Part shown: positions 57,376 to 64,000 of the stretch, piece after piece
Layout of the letters: each line of letters opens with the position of its first letter
Numbering within the stretch: position 1 is the stretch's first letter
Assembly (NCBI RefSeq): GCF_030247185.1
Contig: NC_080571.1
Location: 352,156,254 to 352,220,253 of the forward strand
Length of the DNA stretch: 64,000 nt
Direction: 5' to 3'
Source of the DNA: Malaya genurostris
Lineage: Eukaryota > Arthropoda > Insecta > Diptera > Culicidae
Notes under the pieces: generated by a model
What the model was told of the DNA's origin: nothing
Databases searched by the model: none
Seen by the model: the letters and a program-made list of their open reading frames with translations, nothing else
Translations under genes and position numbers: made by a program

Positions 57376-60310
57376 AAATCAAACAGCGTCTGTTCTGGTA
57401 TCCAGCGGCTGAGTATGAAATGCTGCATCCCGTCCAGCTAAATCCAAGGTGGCAACCCCACCAACGGGATCGTCCTAGTGCTAGTTGGGACGTTAAACAA
57501 AGCAAGCACGATGATCCTCCGGCGAGACATGGGGTTGGCGTAGGCCTAATAAGCCGCCCATAAAACATTAATTACAAACAATACAGGAGATAATACGACC
57601 CGGAACAATCGGCATAGACCCACGCGACGAAATAAGGACTACGATTGGAAACTTGGAACATGGAACTGCAAGTCGCTAGGTTTCGCAGGCTGCGACAGGA
57701 TAATATACGACGAACTAAATCCTCGCAGCTTCGACATCGTAGCGCTGCAGGAGCTTTGTTGGATGAGACAGAAGGTGTGGAAAAGCGGACATCGAGCGGC
57801 TACCTTCTACCAAAGCTGTGGCACAACGAACGAGCTGGGAACTGGCTTTATAGTACTGGGCAAGATGCGTCAGCGAGTGATTGGGTGGCAGCCGATCAGC
57901 GCTAGGATGTGTAAGTTGAGAATAAAAGGCCGTTTTTTCAATTACAGCATCATCAACGTGCACTGCCCACATGAAGGGAGACCCGATGATGAGAAAGAAG
58001 CGTTCTACGTGCAGCTGGAACAAGCCTATGACGGCTGCCCACGCAGAGACGTAAAAATTGTCATCGGTGACATGAATGCCCAGGTAGGAGAGGAGGCAAT
58101 GTACCGACCGCCAATCGGGCCGAACAGCCTGCATGCCGCATCGAATAACAATGGCCAATGGTGTGTCTACTTTGCGGCCTCCCGAGGAATGGTAGTCAGA
58201 AGCACCTTCTTTCCCCGCAAGGATATCCACAAAGCTACCTGGAGATCACCTGACCAACAGACCGAAAACCAAATCGACCACGTTTTGATCGACGGAAAAT
58301 TTTTCTCGGGAATCAACAATGTTCGTACCTACCGCAGTGCGAATATAGATTCGGACCACTACTTGGTTCCTTTATGCATGCGCTCAAAACTTTCGACGGT
58401 GGCTACCCAACGTTGAAACCGAACGTCGCGGTTTAACATCATGCGGCTCCGGGATGCTGGAGTAGCTCAAGACTACGCGCAACAGTTGGCAGTGGCACTA
58501 CCAACGGAAGAGCAGCTTGTTGCAGCTACTCTTGAAGATGGCTGGAGAGACATCCGTTCTGCCATAGGTAGCACTGCATCAGCAACGCTAGGTACGGCGG
58601 CACCGAACGTAAGGAACGACTGGTTCGACGACGAATGTAAACAGTTAGTGGCCGAGAAGAATGCAGCTTGGGCGAGTAAGCTGCAACACCGGACGAGAGC
58701 AAACGAGGAGCGATACAGACAGGCGCGGAACAGACTAAACTCGGTATCCCGTAGAAAAAAGCGCCAACAGGAAAACTGAGATCGCGAAGCGATGGAACAG
58801 CTGTTCCGTGCTAATGACACAAGGAAGTTCTACGAGAAGGTGAACCGTTCGCGCAGAGGCCATGTGCCACAGGCCGATATGTGCAAGGACACCAACGGGG
58901 ATTTTCTTACGAACGACTGTGAGGTGATCGAGAGGTGGCGGCAGTATTTCGACGAGCACCTCAATGGCGATGTGGCGGAATACGAGAGTGGCGGCGCGGT
59001 AACGAACTTGGGAACGTGTGCGGAGGACGATAGACTGCCGGTCCCAGACCTCCAAGAAGTGGAGGAGGTGGTAAGCCGGTTGAAAAATAATAAGGCCGCG
59101 GGCGTTGACCAACTACCAAGCGAGCTACTAAAACACGGTGGTAATGCACTAGTGAAAGCACTGCACTGGGTCGTTACCAAGATCTGGGAGGACGAGATTT
59201 TACCGGAGGAATGGATGGAAGGAATCGTGTGTCCCATCTACAAAAAGGGCGATAAGCTGGATTGCTGCAATTACCGCGCGATAACTCTGCTGAACGCCGC
59301 CTACAAGGTACTCTCCCAAATCTTATGCCGTCGACTTTCACCGATTGCAAACGAATTCGTGGGACAATATCAGGCAGGATTTATCGGCGAACGCGCTACC
59401 ACGGACCAAGTGTTCGCCATCCGCCAGGTGTTGCAAAAGTGTCGCAAATACAATGTGCCCACACATCACTTATTCATCGATTTCAAATCAGCCTACGACA
59501 CAATCGATCGAGAACAGCTATGGAAAATCATGCACGACTACGGATTCCCGGACAAACTGATACGATTGGTCAAGGCTACGATGGATCGAGTGATGTGCGT
59601 TGTTCGAGTATCGGGGATAAACTCGAGCCCCTTCGAAACTCGCAGAGGGCTACGGCAAGGTGATGGCCTTTCGTGTCTGCTATTCAACATTGCTTTGGAG
59701 GGTGTGATAAGAAGAGCGAGGATAGACACGAGTGGCACGATTTTCAGAAAGTCCGTCCAGCTACTTGGTTTCGCTGATGATATTGATGTATAGCACGCAA
59801 CTTTGAGAAGATGGAAGATACGTACATCGGACTAAAAGCTGAGGCCAAGCGGATCGGACTAGACATCAATGTGTCAAAGACAAAGTACATGAAAGGCAGG
59901 GGCTCGAGAGAAGATAACGTCAGCCACCCATTACGAATTGCGAACCATCTTCGGCGGAGTGCGGATGGAAGACGGTACGTGGAGAAGGCGAATGAACCAT
60001 GAACTGCACCAGTTGCCGGGAGGACCAACCCTCGTCCAAACGGCCAAGGTCGGGCGGTTACGGTGGGCCGGGCATGTTGTTAGAATGTCGGAGAACAACC
60101 CGGTTAAAATGATTCTCGATAATGATCCGACCGGTATAGGAAGAAGAGGTGCGCAGCGGGCAAGATGGATCGATCAAATTGAGGACGACCTGCGGACCCT
60201 TCGCAGCTACCGAGGCTGGCGGCGAACAGCCATGAACCGAGTTGAATGGAGACGCCTCCTGTATACAGCAGAGACCCGCGTGGTCTACGACAGAAAGAGT
60301 AAGAGTAAGT
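57376..60310 (+). mobile_element. RTE-like non-LTR retrotransposon between 13-bp duplications
   Basis: The element lies between two copies of ACAAAAGAGAATC (57363-57375 and 60311-60323). It carries an APE endonuclease and a reverse transcriptase without RNase H, and ends in a GAGTAAGAGTAAGT short tandem instead of poly(A), as RTE-clade elements do. The clade (JAM1-like in Aedes) is inferred from motifs. It is probably 5'-truncated and has two internal deletions. Confidence 0.75.
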
Positions 60311-60357
60311 ACAAAAGAGAATCTATAAATATATGTCCGAATACATTTCTGCTTTAG
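57553..60357 (+). pseudogene. RTE-like ORF: endonuclease and reverse transcriptase, broken
   Basis: The frame opens at 57553. Endonuclease: WKLGTWNCKSLGFAGCDR, VALQELCWMRQKVW, INVHCPHEGR, KIVIGDMNAQVGEE, TENQIDHVLIDGK, NIDSDHYLVPLCM. A TGA at 58414 and another at 58777 interrupt the same frame, both probable CGA-to-TGA changes. Reverse transcriptase: NNKAAGVDQLPSELLKHG, WMEGIVCPIYKKGD, LFIDFKSAYDTIDREQLW, RRGLRQGDGLSCLLFNIALE and catalytic LLGFADDIDV, then a TAG at 59791 caused by a small deletion. A second deletion near 59935 joins NVSHPL to the C-terminal IFGGVRMEDGTWRRRMNHEL and GRLRWAGHVVRMSENNP. Not functional. Confidence 0.85.
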
Positions 60358-60700
60358 TTAATCACTGGCTGTGAGCAAGCATACTTCGTAGCGGGGAGGA
60401 TGTTTGAATAGTGAGTGGTTGAAAGTCACATCCATTCGCTCGCTGAACAGTCACTTTTGTATGTGTGCGGTGTGTTCAGTATAGTATAGTAGGATTTTAT
60501 TCTGATTCTCCGGTAACTATCAGATCAGGCCAATTTAAAATTATCGACGATAGATTTTTCGGACCAAATTTGAAACGCTTTTATCTCGATGATTTGTTGA
60601 TGGATTTTCCTCATGTTTTAATTTGTCAACGGATCGGTTGCATACTAAAATCTCCATTCCCATACGAACAAAACAGTGGTGCGCAAATGGATTCATTATA
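60311..60700 (+). repeat. ~404-bp tandem repeat continuing after the RTE insertion
   Basis: ATCTATAAATATATG matches ATGTATCAATATATG of unit 1 after the insertion point. A diverged third unit follows with GATTTGTTGATGGATTTT and CAACGGATCGGTTGCA near 60592-60650. Confidence 0.5.
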
Positions 60701-60879
60701 ATTGAATGGTTAGAAAATGTTATAGTCTTACGAAGCATAATATTCTGGTCTAATAACGACGTAGACAAAATCCAGACTAAGTGTAACAAAAGCAATGCAA
60801 TGCGAATCGTTATGCAGTATCAATTTGAAGAAGTTGTTGTCCCACCAGAAATAAAGCGCTTCAAGAGATTCTAAATTAA

Positions 60880-61290
60880 ATTTTGAAACTTAACTTAAAG
60901 TGGCCTCCTTTGTTTAGTAGTGTAAATGAGTTCCACAGACTCACATATACAAAACTATTAAATCATATAGTATCAAAGATAAACTCAAGATAAGTTGACC
61001 TGCAATTTTACATGCAGCGTTTGAATAGGAACTCTCGTAGAACTCGGTTAACTACCTGTTTAAGTTCAATTATTATTTGTTTCAAAACAACAAGCGTCTG
61101 ATGGCTTCACGCGTTGTAACTATGGCAATGTTCGTTCATGTATTAATAACATCAAGTTATAATATGACCCTGCGTTCTCATGCAATCCGTGCATACGCGC
61201 TACCATTTCTCCACTCTGAATCTTGTTTTAGTCACTCTAAAACGCAGGTTCGAGTCCTGTCTCTGAGCGTATCTTTTTCCAATAAATCAT
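60880..61290 (+). repeat. Possible SINE-like module with tRNA B box
   Basis: AACGCAGGTTCGAGTCCTGT at about 61242 is a good B box with a T-arm-like stem (GCAGG/CCTGT). No cloverleaf or clear A box is visible upstream, although TGCATACGCGCTACC lies about 50 nt before. It is likelier a tRNA-derived repeat than a tRNA gene. Confidence 0.3.
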
Positions 61291-62070
61291 CTTTTCTGTT
61301 AGTTTTTCATTCATTTGGTTTCTCCAATATATGTTTCCGCTCAGTCATGGCAAAACTGAAGTTTTTCATGTTATACAAATTATGTTTTTTGAAACGAGTA
61401 ATTTAACCACGGTATGAAAGCTCTTTTGCAGTTTTATAAGTAAGTGGTCTCATCTGCACCTTTCTGCGCCTTTTGATGATAAACAAATTAGAATTAAACG
61501 GAAAAAAAACATGAAAAATGGTTCTCTCCCATTAAACTGATATGGGCACAGAATATGTGAGAAAGTTGTGTCGTTTTTAATGATGAAAAACTTTGTATAA
61601 CATGCAAAATTCAAAGAAATTACAAATTTATAGGTTTTTATATATAAACTTCTTTTAAAACACCTTTTCCAGAAAATACATTATATCATGAATTCTACTC
61701 AAGTTACGAGAATAGTATCTTTTGCAAATTTGTTTGAAATGACTTTCTGCACAACTTTGTCGAAGTTACTTACTCTCTATGTTGACCCTGGGCTAAAATA
61801 ATATTATTCTCGCACTTATAGGGGGATTAATAACAAAATGAAAATTTTCCAAAAATGGCGTCTATGACTCTGAGTAACTTTGCTGAAGACACTGTATCTC
61901 GAAAACCACGTGTTCAACGTATTATAAATTAAGAGTGTAAAATTAAGCTTTTGAACCACTGAGCATTGCTGAGTTTACACTGCGTTTTTCATTATATGGC
62001 ACAAAATTGTGTCAAATCCATTATTTTAAATATATCGGGACTAACCAAAACCCGTTAAGTAAACACCAAC
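61291..62070. other. Spacer, no gene seen
   Basis: AT-rich sequence without a supported coding frame or repeat. Confidence 0.4.
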
Positions 62071-62072
62071 TA

Positions 62073-62590
62073 AAGGGTGATTTTTTGTTGGTATCTTTTT
62101 GGCAACACTGTTTTTGACAGATCACGCGTTAATCGTGTCTTGTATCATTGTCAAACTTGTTCAGTTTGCTCTATAATTTTATCATGAATCGTCGTTTGGT
62201 CTGTAATTCAATCATGAATGACCGCTGACAAAGGTTTTATCGAGAACATGTGTTCAGCGACGAGTTTCATTTCTGGTGGAATGGAAATGTCAAAAGGCAA
62301 AATTGCCGCTACTGGAGTAAAGACCAACCAGAAGCATTGCAGCAGCTACCAATTCATTATGTGGATTATGAGCCGGGGGCATTATTCGTGAAATATTAGC
62401 CGATATGTTGGACAGAGTCTAAAGCGAAACCGTGGCCAACATATGCATGAAATCATCTTCAAACATTAAATTATATCGATCGTTCTATCGATTTCAAAAA
62501 AAGATTTCATAAATCGCTCTTTATATGGCAGTCACTGGAGTTATTGATCGATTTATTGAATAAAAATCGATTTTTCATATAGTGCCCCCT
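62073..62590 (+). mobile_element. Decayed IS630-Tc1-mariner-type element, plus strand
   Basis: Same family as 735-1207, opposite orientation. It starts GGGTGATTTTTTGTTGGTAT and TTTTGGCAACACTG. Near 62245-62345 it reads FYREHVFSDEFHFWWNGNVK, QNCRYWSKDQPEALQQLP, the FSDEAHFW-type block around a catalytic acidic residue of this superfamily. After a gap, TCTAAAGCGAAACCGTGGCC and the TCGATCGTTCTATCGAT end follow. Only a fraction of a transposase remains. Confidence 0.6.
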
Positions 62591-62863
62591 TTAAATTTTG
62601 AAACACTCGAAGACGACATCTTGAATAAAGTCGAATAAGCTGGTTCAGTAATCTGTTTAAGCCACTACTGTTGATCAGTATTGATCTGGACTATCGGCTT
62701 GTTAAAGATAGTCGCTGTTAACGATAGTTCTCAACTTTACATCTTTTTGATTTTTGTCTTTTAGGCATTTTGGAATGGCTGGATGTGTTAAAGATTTTTC
62801 TTTCAAATATTCGAGAGTTGCATACAATTACTTTAGTCGTGTCAATCTTCACACATCTGTTTA

Positions 62864-63771
62864 ACAGATCGGCTGAAAAGTTCGTATCGTTTCCATGAGA
62901 GGGCGCCACTAGAATTAAATCCATATCATTCTCAGTTAGTACCAACCTTCAAAAGATACGTGTATAAATTTGACAGCTGTCTGATTATTAGTTTGTGAGA
63001 TATTGCATTTTGAGTGAAGCTACTTTTGTTATTGTGAAAAAATGGAAAAAAAGGAATTTCGTGTGTTGATGAAACACTACTTTTTGATGAGAAAAAGTGC
63101 CGCCGATACCAAAAAATGGCTTGATGAGCGTTATCCAGATTCTGCACCGGGCGAAGCAACAATTCGTAAGTGGTTTGCAAAATTTCGTACTGGTCATATG
63201 AGCACCGAAGACGATGAACGCAGTGGACGTCCAGAAGAGGCTGTTACCGATGAAAACGTGAAAAAAATCCGCAAAATGATTTTCAATGACCGTAAAGTGA
63301 AGTTGATCGAGATAGCTGACACCCTAAAGATATCAAAGAAACGTGTTGGACATATTATTCACGAATATTTGGATATGAGAAAGCTTTGTGCAAAATGGGT
63401 GCCGCGTAAGCTCACAATTGATCAAAAACAGCAACGAAAAACCATGCTGAAATTGAACGAATTGGGCTTCGAATTGCTCCCTCATCCACCGTATTCTCCA
63501 GATTTGGCCCCCAGTGACTTTTTCCTGTTCTCAGACCTCAAGAGAATGCTCGCTGGTAAAAAATTTAGAAGCAATGAAGAGGTAATCGCTGAAACTGAGG
63601 CCTATGTTGAGGCAAAGGACAAATCGTACTACAAAAATGGTATCGAAAAGTTGAAAGATCGCTATAATCGCTGTATCGCCTCTGATGGCAATTATGTTGA
63701 ATAATAAAAACGAATTTTGGCAAAAAAATGTGTGTTTCTATTAAACGATACGAACTTTTCAGCCGAACTGT
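62864..63771 (+). mobile_element. Mariner element with in-frame internal deletion
   Basis: Inverted ends ACAGATCGGCTGAAAAGTTC (left) and the complement of ACAGTTCGGCTGAAAAGTTC (right), flanked by TA (62862-62863 and 63772-63773). At 908 bp it is about 365 bp shorter than the related copy at 24533-25805; the difference lies in the central transposase region. Confidence 0.92.
63042..63704 (+). CDS. Truncated mariner transposase, DNA-binding domain intact, catalysis lost
   Basis: An uninterrupted 220-codon frame starts at ATG 63042 (MEKKEFRVLMKHYFLM), inside the left end, where the sister copy also starts. Residues 1-58 form the first HTH, RSGRP is at 60-64, and the second HTH lies at about 85-112 (KLIEIADTLKISKKRVGHII). 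At residue 132 (DQKQQR/KTMLK) the frame jumps in phase over roughly 125 residues, including the first two catalytic aspartates (MDETW and QDN blocks). It resumes with LPHPPYSPDLAPSDFFLFSD, which holds the third aspartate (D159), and a normal C-terminus (CIASDGNYVE). Full-length mariner transposases have about 345 residues. It could bind mariner ends without cutting; expression is unknown. Confidence 0.85.
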   Translation: MEKKEFRVLMKHYFLMRKSAADTKKWLDERYPDSAPGEATIRKWFAKFRTGHMSTEDDERSGRPEEAVTDENVKKIRKMIFNDRKVKLIEIADTLKISKKRVGHIIHEYLDMRKLCAKWVPRKLTIDQKQQRKTMLKLNELGFELLPHPPYSPDLAPSDFFLFSDLKRMLAGKKFRSNEEVIAETEAYVEAKDKSYYKNGIEKLKDRYNRCIASDGNYVE

Positions 63772-63773
63772 TA

Positions 63774-64000
63774 TTTCGTTTGAGGTGAAAAGATGCGGTA
63801 GATTTTCGTGCACAGAAAATTTCTATCCACTAGCTTCATCTTCAAAATTCTGCTTTTCTTCATTACCCCAACTCGTGGAATGACGATTGCAATGCTTCCC
63901 ATGTATCCCGTCACATTCCACTACCCTCAATAAATCAAATCCATTCCGGTTATTCATGTGTAGGGCCAAGGAAACATTGGTCTTTTTCATAATTCAACGT
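63774..64000. other. Window end, no feature seen
   Basis: Ordinary AT-rich sequence after the mariner; nothing recognised. Confidence 0.4.

Noticed and set aside
61242..61262. tRNA gene at the good B box AGGTTCGAGTCCTG
   Set aside because: No acceptor or D-arm pairing could be built upstream, so it was called only as SINE-like.

Overview
The window looks like an intergenic, transposon-rich stretch of an insect genome, most likely a culicine mosquito of the Aedes/Culex type. The basis is AT-rich sequence without bacterial gene packing, DD37E (ITmD37E-type) elements of a kind first described from mosquitoes, I-clade, LOA-like and RTE-like non-LTR retrotransposons, tRNA-derived SINEs, long (AAT)n and (GT)n microsatellites, and a ~150-bp tandem-unit interspersed repeat that I recall from culicine genomes. 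I could not run a database search, so species and Repbase family names are inference. I see no convincing host gene, no rRNA or CRISPR array, and no functional tRNA gene.

Layout. 1-3.3 kb: transposase relics and a decayed unknown coding fragment. 3.4-9.5 kb: an essentially full-length I-clade retrotransposon with target-site duplications (TSDs), an intact ORF1 and an ORF2 broken by three clustered in-frame stops. 10.4-13.7 kb: a deleted mariner nested in a tandem-unit repeat, then a long AAT microsatellite between two diverged copies of a flanking module. 13.8-16.8 kb: a degenerate GAATTC-type minisatellite, another tandem-unit repeat and a DD37E element. 17-22 kb: mostly unique sequence with one weak exon/promoter candidate. 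22.2-25.8 kb: tandem-unit repeat, a near-perfect 68-bp hairpin, a DD37E derivative and a decayed mariner. 26-29.7 kb: no recognisable gene. 29.8-35.5 kb: a LOA-like retrotransposon between 243-bp direct repeats, a Tc1 relic and a SINE, bracketed by GATTACT-rich arrays. 35.6-40 kb: minisatellite, (GT)n repeat, foldback element, SINE, MITE and a third DD37E-like element. 40.1-46 kb: an ACGCG-rich composite repeat and apparently unique sequence. 46-51.8 kb: MITE, LOA leader fragment, a tandem array interrupted by a tandem-unit repeat, a LOA endonuclease ORF and a SINE-like repeat. 52-56.4 kb: no recognisable gene. 56.7-60.7 kb: a ~404-bp tandem repeat interrupted by an RTE-like element. 62-63.8 kb: an IS630-Tc1-mariner relic and a short mariner copy.

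The genes here serve transposition, not a host pathway. The retrotransposons encode endonuclease, reverse transcriptase and, for the I and LOA types, RNase H for target-primed reverse transcription; the cut-and-paste elements encode IS630-Tc1-mariner transposases. Almost all are disabled. The most notable exceptions are the I-element ORF1 (4122-5411) and the mariner at 62864-63771. The latter carries an internal deletion that removes two of the three catalytic aspartates but keeps one open 220-codon frame with the whole DNA-binding region, so it could still encode a binding-competent, catalytically dead protein.
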